Assembly: GCF_004343075.1 (NCBI RefSeq)
Contig: NZ_SLXP01000001.1
Location: forward strand, 302,474 to 366,473
Direction of reading: 5' to 3'
Length of the DNA stretch: 64,000 bases
DNA from: Rhodovulum marinum
GTDB lineage: Bacteria; Pseudomonadota; Alphaproteobacteria; Rhodobacterales; Rhodobacteraceae
Positions 52,591-60,315 of this stretch are shown one piece after another. The number at the start of each line of letters is the position of its first letter. Position 1 is the stretch's first letter. The notes beneath the pieces are model-generated. The model was given only the letters and a program-made list of their open reading frames with translations. It did not search any database and was not told the DNA's origin. Position numbers and translations under genes: made by a program.

Positions 52591-53913
52591 ATGACCGAGC
52601 CGGATCGAATCGCCCTCTCGCGGCGGGGTTTTCTCGGGATGGCCGCGGGCGGCATGGCCCTGGCGGGCGTGACCGCCGGCCCGGCGCGCGCCCAGCGGAT
52701 TAAGACCCAGGCGAAAATCGTGATCCTGGGGGCCGGCGCCGCCGGCACCGCCATGGCGAACCGGCTGGTCGAACGGCTGGACGGGGCCAAGATCACCATC
52801 GTCGACGGGCGCAAACGGCATTTGTACCAGCCCGGCTTCACGCTGATCGCCTCGGGGCTGAAACCGGCGAACTACTCGGTTTCGTCCACCGCCGAATGGC
52901 TGCCCAACGGCGTCGAGTGGATCGAGGAGGCCGCCGCCGAGATCGACCCCGAGGCCAACCGGATCGTCACCACCGGTGGCAAGACGGTCGCCTATGATTT
53001 CCTGATCCTGGCCACCGGCCTGAAACTGGACTGGGACGCCATCGAAGGGTTCGACATGAACCTGGTGGGCACCAACGGCATCGGCGCGGTCTATGCCGGC
53101 CCGGAACAGGCGCATGCGACCTGGGGCGCGATGGACCGCTTTACCGACGAGGGCGGCAAGGCGGTGTTCTACCGCCCGGCGACGGAAATGAAATGCGCCG
53201 GCGCGCCGCTGAAATACACGTTCCTCACCGACGACTACGCCCGGCGCAAGGGCAGCCGCGGCCGGGTGGAAATCCACTATGCCGCCCATAACAAAAGCTT
53301 TTTCTCGGTGCCCATCGTCAACGAAAAGGTGCGCATGCTGTTCGACGACCGGGGCGTGAAACCCTGCTTCGACCATGTGCTCAAGGCGATCGACCCGGGG
53401 AAGAAGATCCTGACCTTCGCCACGCCCGAGGGCGAGCAGGAAATGGATTACGACTTCACCAACGTGATCCCGCCGATGGTGGCCCCCGACGTGCTGCGCA
53501 ATTCGCCCCTGCCCTGGCAGGACGGCCCCTGGGTCAACGAGGGCTGGGCCGAGGTCGACAAGGAAACCCTGCGCCACGCGCGCTATTCCAACGTCTTCGC
53601 CGTGGGCGACTGCGCGGGCGTGCCCAAGGGCAAGACCGCGGCCTCGGTGAAATGGCAGGTGCCGGTGGCCGAGGATCACCTTGTCGCCGATATCGAGGGC
53701 AAGCTGAGCCCCGCGGCCTATAACGGCTATACCTCCTGCCCGATGATCACCCGGGTCGGCCGCGCCATGCTGGTCGAGTTCGACTACAAGAACAACCTGA
53801 CCCCGTCCTTCCCCGGCGTGATCGCGCCGCTGGAAGAGCTGTGGATTTCCTGGCTGATGAAAGAGGTGGCGCTGAAGGCCACCTATAACGCGATGCTGCG
53901 CGGCAAGGCGTAA
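52591..53913 (+). CDS. sqr: Type II sulfide:quinone oxidoreductase with Tat signal
   Basis: Flavoprotein that oxidises sulfide and passes electrons to quinone (440 aa). N-terminal Tat signal SRRGFLGMAAGGMALAG, FAD-binding VILGAGAAGTAMANRL, and the two redox cysteines of type II SQR at Cys202 (EMKCAGAPLKY) and Cys383 (YTSCPMITRVGRA). The FAD-binding end FAVGDCAGVPKGKTAAS and FDYKNNLTPSFPG resemble mitochondrial SQR. The Tat signal would place it on the periplasmic face, unusual for this type. It leads an operon with a small membrane protein and an anion channel; GGGAG precedes the ATG. Confidence 0.87.
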   Translation: MTEPDRIALSRRGFLGMAAGGMALAGVTAGPARAQRIKTQAKIVILGAGAAGTAMANRLVERLDGAKITIVDGRKRHLYQPGFTLIASGLKPANYSVSSTAEWLPNGVEWIEEAAAEIDPEANRIVTTGGKTVAYDFLILATGLKLDWDAIEGFDMNLVGTNGIGAVYAGPEQAHATWGAMDRFTDEGGKAVFYRPATEMKCAGAPLKYTFLTDDYARRKGSRGRVEIHYAAHNKSFFSVPIVNEKVRMLFDDRGVKPCFDHVLKAIDPGKKILTFATPEGEQEMDYDFTNVIPPMVAPDVLRNSPLPWQDGPWVNEGWAEVDKETLRHARYSNVFAVGDCAGVPKGKTAASVKWQVPVAEDHLVADIEGKLSPAAYNGYTSCPMITRVGRAMLVEFDYKNNLTPSFPGVIAPLEELWISWLMKEVALKATYNAMLRGKA

Positions 53914-53926
53914 GGAGGATCAAGAC

Positions 53927-54286
53927 ATGAAGGAACTTACTCTCGAAACTTTGATCGCTGTTTTTCAAGAGATTTTCGGCGCTGCGCTGTTCTGGACCAT
54001 GGTCGCGGTGGCCATAATCATTACTCTTGCATTCATCTTTGTTCTGATTCGCGACCGCAGCATCGAGGGGCGCTATCTCGCCCGTGCCGAGCTGTCGGCC
54101 CCGGTCGGGGCAATCGCCGCGATCCTTTTCGTGCAGTACATGACGAATTCTGGCTTCTCCGATATCGGGGGGCCGATCGACATCATAGTTCTGCTTGGAA
54201 CCGGAGTCGCAGGGGCGGGCGGCCTGATCTTCCTGGCCTACGTGGTTCAGGCGTTCATGCGGCAGCCCGACAAGGACGGATATTGA
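53927..54286 (+). CDS. Small integral membrane protein (DUF5368-like)
   Basis: 119 aa with about three membrane spans (FWTMVAVAIIITLAFIFVLI, APVGAIAAILFVQYM, IIVLLGTGVAGAGGLIFLAY). I recall similar proteins annotated DUF5368 in Rhodobacterales; function unknown. It lies 13 bp after sqr and 19 bp before the SLAC1-type gene, so it is probably an accessory of the SQR system. Codon use is noticeably less GC-biased than its neighbours (for example GATTTTCGGC and ATAATCATT stretches). Confidence 0.75.
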   Translation: MKELTLETLIAVFQEIFGAALFWTMVAVAIIITLAFIFVLIRDRSIEGRYLARAELSAPVGAIAAILFVQYMTNSGFSDIGGPIDIIVLLGTGVAGAGGLIFLAYVVQAFMRQPDKDGY

Positions 54287-54305
54287 CCCAAGGAGCTTGG
54301 CTCAG

Positions 54306-55295
54306 ATGAGCGCAACCGCAGAAAATCACTCCGGCGCAGGCGGCGATCACAGCCGCCTGGCCCATTACCCGATCACCTTCTTCGCCACCGTCATGGGGAT
54401 GCTGGGGCTGACGCTTGCGCTGCATGCCGGCGAAAAGGCCTATGGCCTGACCTTCCACGCGTCGCATTACGTGCTGCTGGCCTCGGCCGCACTGCTGATC
54501 GCGGTATCGGTGGGCTATGGGCTGAAACTGCTGACCCATTTCAAGATGGCGGCCTGGGAATGGCACCACCCGGTGCGGCTGGCGTTCTTTCCGACGATCT
54601 CGATCTCGCTGATCCTGATGTCGATCGCCACGCTGGCCGAATACCCCGCCATCGCGGGCCCGCTGTGGATCGTGGGCACCGCGCTGCAGGGCGTGCTGTC
54701 GCTTCTGGTGATTTCCGACTGGATCGGGCATCGCGACTTCAAGCCGGGCCATATCAACGCGGCCTGGTTCATCCCGGCGGTGGGCAACATCCTGGTGCCG
54801 ATCGCGGGGGCGCCGCTGGGCTATCCCGACATTTCCTGGCTGTTCTTCTCGGGCGGGCTGCTGTTCTGGGTGGTGCTGCTGACGCTGGTGATGAACCGGC
54901 TGATGTTCCACGACCCGCTGCCCGCGCGGCTGCAACCGACGCTGGTGATCCTGATCGCGCCGCCGGCGGTGGGCTTCATCTCGTGGATGCGGCTGAACGG
55001 CGAGCTGGACCATTTCGCGATGTTCATGATCAACGCGGCCTATGTCTTTGCGCTGATCGTGGCGACGCAGCTGCCGAAAATCCTGCGCCTGCCCTTCGCG
55101 CTGTCGTTCTGGGCGCTGTCCTTCCCGCTGGCCGCGCTGACCATCGCCACCTTCCTTTACGCGGGCGAAACCGGGTCGGCCTTTCACAAGGCGCTGGGCG
55201 GCGGGCTTCTGGGCCTTCTGGTGCTGATCATCGCCGTGCTGCTGGCCCGCACCACGGTCGCCATCGCCCGGCACGAGATCTGCCAGCCGGAATAA
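54306..55295 (+). CDS. SLAC1/TehA-type anion channel or exporter
   Basis: 329 aa, ten predicted spans, of the tellurite-resistance/dicarboxylate transporter (TDT) family. The pattern HYPITFFATVMGMLGLTLAL opens the first helix pair, with FPTISISLILMSIA and YPDISWLFFSGGLLFW later. Such channels export sulfite, nitrate or organic anions. Its place after sqr suggests export of a sulfur oxyanion (inference). The ATG at 54306 has AAGGAG 10 nt upstream; an in-frame TTG at 54297 is too close to that site. Confidence 0.82.
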   Translation: MSATAENHSGAGGDHSRLAHYPITFFATVMGMLGLTLALHAGEKAYGLTFHASHYVLLASAALLIAVSVGYGLKLLTHFKMAAWEWHHPVRLAFFPTISISLILMSIATLAEYPAIAGPLWIVGTALQGVLSLLVISDWIGHRDFKPGHINAAWFIPAVGNILVPIAGAPLGYPDISWLFFSGGLLFWVVLLTLVMNRLMFHDPLPARLQPTLVILIAPPAVGFISWMRLNGELDHFAMFMINAAYVFALIVATQLPKILRLPFALSFWALSFPLAALTIATFLYAGETGSAFHKALGGGLLGLLVLIIAVLLARTTVAIARHEICQPE

Positions 55296-55320
55296 CCGGC
55301 GCGGTCCGGCATCCCGCAAA

Positions 55321-55348
55321 GGGCGGCGCGCCCCGCGCCGCCCTTTTT
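55321..55348 (+). terminator. Strong Rho-independent terminator of the sqr operon
   Basis: Perfect 10-bp stem GGGCGGCGCG / CGCGCCGCCC with a CCC loop and TTTTT. Serves the plus-strand operon; the convergent phosphatase ends 12 bp beyond. Confidence 0.9.
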
Positions 55349-55359
55349 CCATGCGCAGG

Positions 55360-55896
55360 CTACGGGTCGATCAGGATACTGCCCAGAACCTCGACCCCGT
55401 CGCCCGCGGGCCGGATCACCAGCACCTCGCCCGACCGCGTGCCCCGCCCGGTCAGCGCCGAGATGTTGACCTGGTGGGTGACCAGCATCAGCCGCCCCTC
55501 GCCCCCCTCGATCAGGGCGCGCGCGGCGCGGGTCTGGGCCGCGCGGGTCGAGAAATCGCGGAAGAAAGAATTCAACTCCGGTGCCTCGATCACCGGCCCC
55601 AGGTCCAGCAGTTCGGCGGTTTCGCGGGTGCGGCACCACTGGCTGGTCAGCACCCGGTCAAAGGCGATGCCGCGGGCGCGGAAGGCGTCGCCGATCGCGC
55701 GGGCCTGCGCCCGGCCGCGGTCATCCAGGTTGCGCTGGGTGGCACAATCGCCCAGTCGGAACGCCGCCGGGTCGCCGGTGCCCGGCGCCAGCGCGTGGCG
55801 CATGATGGCCAGCGCGCCGGGGGTTTCCAGCGCCGCCCAATCATTGGCCAGCGCAAGGCCGGGCCAAAGGCACAAAAGCAAGCCGATCCATCGCAT
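55360..55896 (-). CDS. Exported histidine phosphatase-family protein
   Basis: 178 aa with a signal peptide (MRWIGLLLCLWPGLALA). The catalytic RH motif appears as AIMRHALAPGTGDP instead of the usual RHG. Second-half His is in MLVTHQVNISALTG, and VLTSQWCRTRETAELL is the usual middle block of the phosphoglycerate-mutase-like superfamily. Periplasmic phosphatase of unknown substrate. The ATG at 55896 is preferred over a TTG at 55902. Confidence 0.8.
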   Translation of the reverse strand: MRWIGLLLCLWPGLALANDWAALETPGALAIMRHALAPGTGDPAAFRLGDCATQRNLDDRGRAQARAIGDAFRARGIAFDRVLTSQWCRTRETAELLDLGPVIEAPELNSFFRDFSTRAAQTRAARALIEGGEGRLMLVTHQVNISALTGRGTRSGEVLVIRPAGDGVEVLGSILIDP

Positions 55897-55944
55897 GAAC
55901 AACAGCTAGCCGCGCAGCCCGCCCCGTCCAGTCCCGGGCGGGCC

Positions 55945-56730
55945 TCAGCCCCGGCGCGGCACCAGCAGGCTGGCCGCGAACACCACCGTGGCCGCGACCA
56001 CGATGCTGGGCCCGGCGGGCGTGTCGAACACCAGCGAGCCCCACAGCCCGCCCAGCGCCGCCAGCGCCCCGATCGCGGTCGCGCCCAGGGCCATCGCCTC
56101 GGGCGAGCGCGCCAACGGCCGCGCCGCCGCCGCCGGGATGATCAGCATCGCCACGATCAGCAGGGCGCCGACCACCTGCAACGCCACCGCCACCACCAGC
56201 GCCAGCGCCACGGTCAGCGCCAGCCGCTCGCGCCCCGGCTCCAGCCCCGAGGCCTTGGCCAAATCCTCGCTGACCGTCACGGTCAACAGCGCGCTCCAGC
56301 GCCATAACAGCAGGCCCAGCACCGCCAGCGCGCCGGCCCAGATCACCGCCAGTTCGCCGCGGCCCACCGCCAGGATATCGCCGAACAGATAGGCCGACAG
56401 GTCGACCCGCACCGCCGGCAGGAACGACACCGCCACCAGGCCAAAGGCCAGCGCCCCATGCGCCAGCACGCCCAGCGCCGTATCCATCGCCAGCCCGCGC
56501 CCGGTCAGCGTCGTCACCGTCAGCGCCATCGCCAGCGCCGCGGCCAGCGTGCCGCCGAACAGCGAAATCTGGAACCCCAGCGCCAGCGCCACCCCCAGGA
56601 TCGCGGCATGGGCCGTCGCCTCGCCGAAATAGGCCATCCTGCGCCACACGACAAAGGCGCCCAGCGGCCCCGCCGCCACCGCCACCGCCAGCCCCGCCAG
56701 CGCCGCGCGCACCAGGAAATCATCCAGCAT
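55945..56730 (-). CDS. znuB: Zinc ABC transporter permease ZnuB
   Basis: 261-aa inner-membrane permease of the metal ABC-3 family, about seven to eight spans. GPLGAFVVWRRMAYFGEATAHAA is split here as GPLGAFVVWRRMAYFGEAT and HAAILG, the family start. MLIIPAAAARPLA is the conserved coupling region. The ATG at 56730 overlaps the znuC end by 11 bp. Confidence 0.92.
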   Translation of the reverse strand: MLDDFLVRAALAGLAVAVAAGPLGAFVVWRRMAYFGEATAHAAILGVALALGFQISLFGGTLAAALAMALTVTTLTGRGLAMDTALGVLAHGALAFGLVAVSFLPAVRVDLSAYLFGDILAVGRGELAVIWAGALAVLGLLLWRWSALLTVTVSEDLAKASGLEPGRERLALTVALALVVAVALQVVGALLIVAMLIIPAAAARPLARSPEAMALGATAIGALAALGGLWGSLVFDTPAGPSIVVAATVVFAASLLVPRRG

Positions 56731-57508
56731 GGGCCGGATCCTTCTGCGTCGCCGTGCCGTGCGCAGGCGTGTGGTCATGGTCGTGATCGTGGTCGCAGGC
56801 GTCATGCGCGTGGTCATGCTTGTGCTGGTACAGCGCCATGGTGCCATGGGTGCCCAGACCGAACAGCGCCCGGTATTCCGGCGCCGCCGTGACCACATGC
56901 GGCTGGCCCTGGCAACAGACATGCCCGTTCAGGCAGATCACCCGGTCCGACGCGCTCATCACCACGTGCAGGTCGTGACTGACCATCAGGATCGCGACCC
57001 CGGTTTCGCGCCGCACATCCTCGATCAACTGGTAGAACGCCGCCGTCCCCGGCTGGTCCAGCCCCTGCGTCGCCTCGTCCAGGATCAGCAATTCCGGGTC
57101 GGCCAGCAACGCGCGCGCCAGCAGCACCCGCTGGAACTGCCCGCCCGACAGCGCCGTCATCTGCCGATCTTCCAGCCCCGGCACGCCGACCTTGTCCAGC
57201 ATCGCCCGCATCTCGTCGCGGTCGCGCCGGTCGGGAAGCGACAGGAACCGCCGCACGCTCAGCGGCATCCGGTCGTCCACCGCCAGCCGCTGCGGCACAT
57301 AGCCGATGCGCAGCCCGGCCCGCCGCGTGACCTGCCCCGCGCTTGGCCGCACCACGCCCAGCAGCGCGCGCACCAGCGTCGATTTCCCCGACCCGTTCGG
57401 CCCGACAACAGTGACGATCTCGCCCGGTTCGATCACCAGGTCGACATCGCGCAGCGCCGCCATCGCGCCATAGCTGACCCCCAGCCCCTGCGCCGCGATC
57501 AGCGTCAT
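56720..57508 (-). CDS. znuC: Zinc ABC transporter ATPase ZnuC with His-rich tail
   Basis: 262-aa ATPase. Walker A GPNGSGKST, signature LSGGQFQRVLLARAL, Walker B LLILDEATQGLD and VSHDLHVVM. After residue 230 the tail is packed with His and Asp (HKHDHAHDACDHDHDHDH), a likely zinc-holding segment. The start overlaps the zur stop (ATGA) and the end overlaps znuB, forming zur-znuC-znuB. Confidence 0.93.
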   Translation of the reverse strand: MTLIAAQGLGVSYGAMAALRDVDLVIEPGEIVTVVGPNGSGKSTLVRALLGVVRPSAGQVTRRAGLRIGYVPQRLAVDDRMPLSVRRFLSLPDRRDRDEMRAMLDKVGVPGLEDRQMTALSGGQFQRVLLARALLADPELLILDEATQGLDQPGTAAFYQLIEDVRRETGVAILMVSHDLHVVMSASDRVICLNGHVCCQGQPHVVTAAPEYRALFGLGTHGTMALYQHKHDHAHDACDHDHDHDHTPAHGTATQKDPAHAG

Positions 57509-57993
57509 GCCCCCGCCTCCCGGCAGGCCGGGCACAGGCCCACCGCCTCGATGTTCATCCGCTCGATCTCGAATCCCAGCTCGTCCGCCGCCGCCCGCAA
57601 CGCCCGCGCGACCGCCGCCCCCGGCGCCTCGGCCAGCGCATGGCAGGACGCGCAGATCAGGAAGGCGGGCACATGCGCCTCGCCCGGGTGCATGCAGGCG
57701 GCGAACGCGTTCAGCCGCCGGATGCGATGGGCCAGCCCGTGCTCGACCAGGAAATCCAGCGCCCGGTAGGCCACGGGGGGCTGGCGGCCGAACCCGTCCT
57801 CGGCCAGCCGCTCCAGCACGTCATAGGCGCCCAGCGCCTGGTGCGCCTCCAGCAGGATCTCCAGCGTGCGCCGGCGCACCGGCGTCAGCCGCAGCCCCTG
57901 CGCCTCGGCCACCGCCTCGGCACGCGCCAGCGCGCCCGCACGGCAGGCGGCGTGATCGTGATCGGCAAATCCCAGCGGGCCGTCGGGTTCCAT
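57505..57993 (-). CDS. zur: Zinc uptake regulator Zur (Fur family)
   Basis: 162 aa. Winged helix (LRLTPVRRRTLEILLEAHQALGAYDVLERL), Zn-sensor residues in HPGEAHVPAFLICASCHAL and a structural-zinc pair CPAC at the C-terminus. Both CxxC motifs and the Zur-like VAYRALDFLVEHGLAHRI favour Zur over Fur. Represses the znu genes when zinc is replete. Divergent from znuA over a palindromic site. Confidence 0.92.
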   Translation of the reverse strand: MEPDGPLGFADHDHAACRAGALARAEAVAEAQGLRLTPVRRRTLEILLEAHQALGAYDVLERLAEDGFGRQPPVAYRALDFLVEHGLAHRIRRLNAFAACMHPGEAHVPAFLICASCHALAEAPGAAVARALRAAADELGFEIERMNIEAVGLCPACREAGA

Positions 57994-58010
57994 GCGATCT
58001 CCCCTTGACT

Positions 58011-58025
58011 TGTTATCTTATAACA
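58011..58025. promoter_or_regulatory. Zur box between zur-znuCB and znuA
   Basis: TGTTAT CTT ATAACA, a perfect 6-bp inverted repeat matching the alphaproteobacterial Zur consensus. TTGACT (58005-58010) directly precedes it on the plus strand, so a bound dimer would cover both divergent promoters. Confidence 0.85.
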
Positions 58026-58071
58026 TATCTCTTGTGTGCCGAACCGCAACCCTGAACCGACGGAGCCCGCC

Positions 58072-59064
58072 ATGCGTTCGCTCACCGCCCTCGCCCTTGT
58101 CCTGGCCGCCGCCCCGGCGCTGGCCGCACCGCCCAAGGTAATGACCGACATCCCCGCCGTCCATGCGCTGGCCGCGGGCGTGATGGGCGATCTCGGCACG
58201 CCGGGCATCCTGCTCGACCAGGGGGCCGACGCGCATCACTTCCAGCTGCGCCCCTCGCAGGCCAAGGCCCTGTCCCAGGCGGACCTGCTGCTGTGGATCG
58301 GGCCGCGGATGACGCCCTGGCTGGAACGCGCCGTCGCGGGCGTCGGCCTGGCCGGCGAAAGCCTCATCCTGATCGAGGCGCCGGGCACCTTCCGGCGCGA
58401 CTTCGGCGCGACGCCCGAAGAGGACGGGCACGCGCACGACCATGACCATGACCACGCACAGGCGGACGAACAGCACGCGGACGAAGAACAGGACCACGCC
58501 GCGGCCGACGATCACGGCCACGCCCATGCCAAAAGCGGGCTCGACCCCCATGCCTGGCTCGACCCGGAAAACGCCCGCGTCTGGACCCGCCTGATCGCCG
58601 CAAAACTGGCCGACCGCGACCCCGACAACGCGGCGGTCTATGCCACGAACGCCCAGGCGACCCTTGCCGCCATCGACGCGGCCGAGGCCCAGGTGCGCGC
58701 CACCCTCGCCCCGGTGGGCGATGCCCCGATCATGGTGTTCCACGACGCCTATGGCTATTTCGCCGATCATTTCGGCCTGCACGTCGCCGGCGCCATCGCG
58801 CTGGGCGACGCCGCCGACCCGGGCGCGGGCCGGCTCGACGCGCTGCGCGACGACCTGCGCCATGACGGCATCGCCTGCATCTTCCCCGAGGCCCAGCACG
58901 ACCCCGCCTATATCGCCGCCATCGTCGAGGGCACGCCCAGCCGGGTCGGCGCCCCCCTCGATCCCTCGGGCAGCATGCTGGACTACGGCCCCGCGCTCTA
59001 CCCCGCGCTGCTGACCGGGCTGGCGCATACGATCGCCGACTGCGTGACCGGGGCCGGGGGCTGA
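58072..59064 (+). CDS. znuA: Zinc-binding protein ZnuA
   Basis: Periplasmic zinc receptor (330 aa). Signal peptide MRSLTALALVLAAAPALA; ligand His in GADAHHFQLRPSQ, GLDPHAWLDPENAR and VFHDAYGYFADHF; and a charged His-rich loop (HAHDHDHDHAQADEQHADEE, about residues 123-142) typical of ZnuA. ATG at 58072 with CGGAG upstream; a longer frame to 58036 runs back through the promoter region. Faces zur across the Zur box. Confidence 0.95.
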   Translation: MRSLTALALVLAAAPALAAPPKVMTDIPAVHALAAGVMGDLGTPGILLDQGADAHHFQLRPSQAKALSQADLLLWIGPRMTPWLERAVAGVGLAGESLILIEAPGTFRRDFGATPEEDGHAHDHDHDHAQADEQHADEEQDHAAADDHGHAHAKSGLDPHAWLDPENARVWTRLIAAKLADRDPDNAAVYATNAQATLAAIDAAEAQVRATLAPVGDAPIMVFHDAYGYFADHFGLHVAGAIALGDAADPGAGRLDALRDDLRHDGIACIFPEAQHDPAYIAAIVEGTPSRVGAPLDPSGSMLDYGPALYPALLTGLAHTIADCVTGAGG

Positions 59065-59088
59065 ACACGCCCACCCCGCGCAACGCAA

Positions 59089-59139
59089 GGGGCCGGGGGC
59101 GTCAGCCCCCGGCCCCGGTCGCCTCGCGGCACGCGAGGC
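59089..59139. terminator. Two adjacent perfect hairpins between convergent znuA and bhcD
   Basis: GGGGCCGGGGGC gtca GCCCCCGGCCCC (59089-59116, 12-bp stem) and GCCTCGCG gca CGCGAGGC (59121-59139, 8-bp stem). No T-runs. Probably a bidirectional barrier. Confidence 0.5.
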
Positions 59140-59164
59140 GAAACAGCTCGAACCCGCGCCAGGC

Positions 59165-60130
59165 TCAGAAATCCACCTCGACCGCCACACCCTTGGCCTG
59201 CGCCAGCTCCACCGCCTTCGCGGCCACCGCCAGGTCCTGAAGCCCCACGCCCGTCCCGTCGAACAGCGTGATCTCGTCCTCCGACCGGCGCCCCGGCGCC
59301 GTGCCCTCGATCACCGCGCCGATCTGGGTGATGTCGCCCTCGGCAATCAGACCCTGCGCCACCGCGTGCTGCGCCTCGCCGATGGTCACCGACTGCGCCA
59401 CCTCGTCGGTGAACACCCGCGCGCGGGCCAGGATCGCGGGGTCCACCTCCTGCTTGCCCTTGGTGTCCGTCCCCATACAGGCCAGGTGCGTGCCGGGGCG
59501 GATATGGGCATCCATCACCTGCGCCTCGAAACTCGACGTGATGGTCACGATCACGTCCGCCTGCGCCCCCATCTCCTCGAGGCTCACCGCCTCGAAGGGC
59601 AGGCCCAGCTCCTCCGCCGTCTCGGCCAGCCGCGGCAACATCTCGGGGTGATAGTTCCAGCCCACCACCCGTTCGAAATCGCGCTGCGCCACCGCCGCGC
59701 GCATCTGGAACGCCGACTGGTGCCCGGCACCCACCATGCCCAGCACCTTCGCATCCTCCCGCGCCAGGTGCTTGATCGACACCGCCGACGCCGCCGCGGT
59801 GCGAAGCGCCGTCAACAGGTTGCCGCCCACCAGCGCATGCGCCCGCCCGGTATCGGCATCGAACAGCACCACGGTCGACTGGTGGTTGGTCAGCCCCTTC
59901 TCGGCATTCCCCGGCCAGTAGCCCCCCGATTTCAGCCCCAGCACCAGCCCCGCCCGGTCGAACCCCGACTTGAACCCGTACAGGGCATCCGCATGCCCGA
60001 TCGCCTCGCGGATGACGGGGAAATTATAGGCATCCCCCCGCGCCATCGCGGCGAACACCGCCTCCACCGCGTCGAAACTGTCCTCGGCCGAGATCAGCCC
60101 GGCGATTTCCTTCTCGGGAACGATGATCAT
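59165..60130 (-). CDS. bhcD: Iminosuccinate reductase BhcD
   Basis: Last enzyme of the beta-hydroxyaspartate cycle: reduces iminosuccinate to L-aspartate with NADH (321 aa, ornithine cyclodeaminase/mu-crystallin family). Rossmann motif VLGMVGAGHQSAFQMRAA; substrate region VLGLKSGGYWPGN; conserved THLACMGTDTKGKQE. It is 185 bp downstream of bhcC, with an intergenic element between. Identification rests on the bhcRABCD gene order plus the family. Confidence 0.93.
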   Translation of the reverse strand: MIIVPEKEIAGLISAEDSFDAVEAVFAAMARGDAYNFPVIREAIGHADALYGFKSGFDRAGLVLGLKSGGYWPGNAEKGLTNHQSTVVLFDADTGRAHALVGGNLLTALRTAAASAVSIKHLAREDAKVLGMVGAGHQSAFQMRAAVAQRDFERVVGWNYHPEMLPRLAETAEELGLPFEAVSLEEMGAQADVIVTITSSFEAQVMDAHIRPGTHLACMGTDTKGKQEVDPAILARARVFTDEVAQSVTIGEAQHAVAQGLIAEGDITQIGAVIEGTAPGRRSEDEITLFDGTGVGLQDLAVAAKAVELAQAKGVAVEVDF

Positions 60131-60199
60131 CCCTGCCCCTCCTTCGCGCTTCTGCGAAACTCATGGAAAGGGCGCCGGGACAGCGCCCCCGCGCCCTCG

Positions 60200-60313
60200 C
60201 TTCTTCTGGCTGCAAATATCCCCGCCGGAGGCGCGCGGCCCGCCAGGGCCGCGCCACCCCCAACCCCGGACAAGCGGACCGCAGGTCCGCGCGGGCCCGG
60301 GGGCGGGAGCGCC
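60200..60313 (-). repeat. GC-rich intergenic element, copy C, between bhcC and bhcD
   Basis: On the minus strand two perfect hairpins (GCGGACC/GGTCCGC and GCGCGGCCC/GGGCCGCGC) are followed by GGGGATATTTGCAGCCAGAA, then GAAG. The end motif matches copy A; the hairpins are unrelated in sequence to copies A and B. It may lower bhcD expression relative to bhcABC by partial termination or processing. Confidence 0.55.
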
Positions 60314-60315
60314 CC

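Noticed and set aside
58435-58530. His/Asp codon-rich stretch considered as a simple repeat or array
   Set aside because: It is the His-rich metal loop of ZnuA in the correct reading frame; no CRISPR-like repeat/spacer order.
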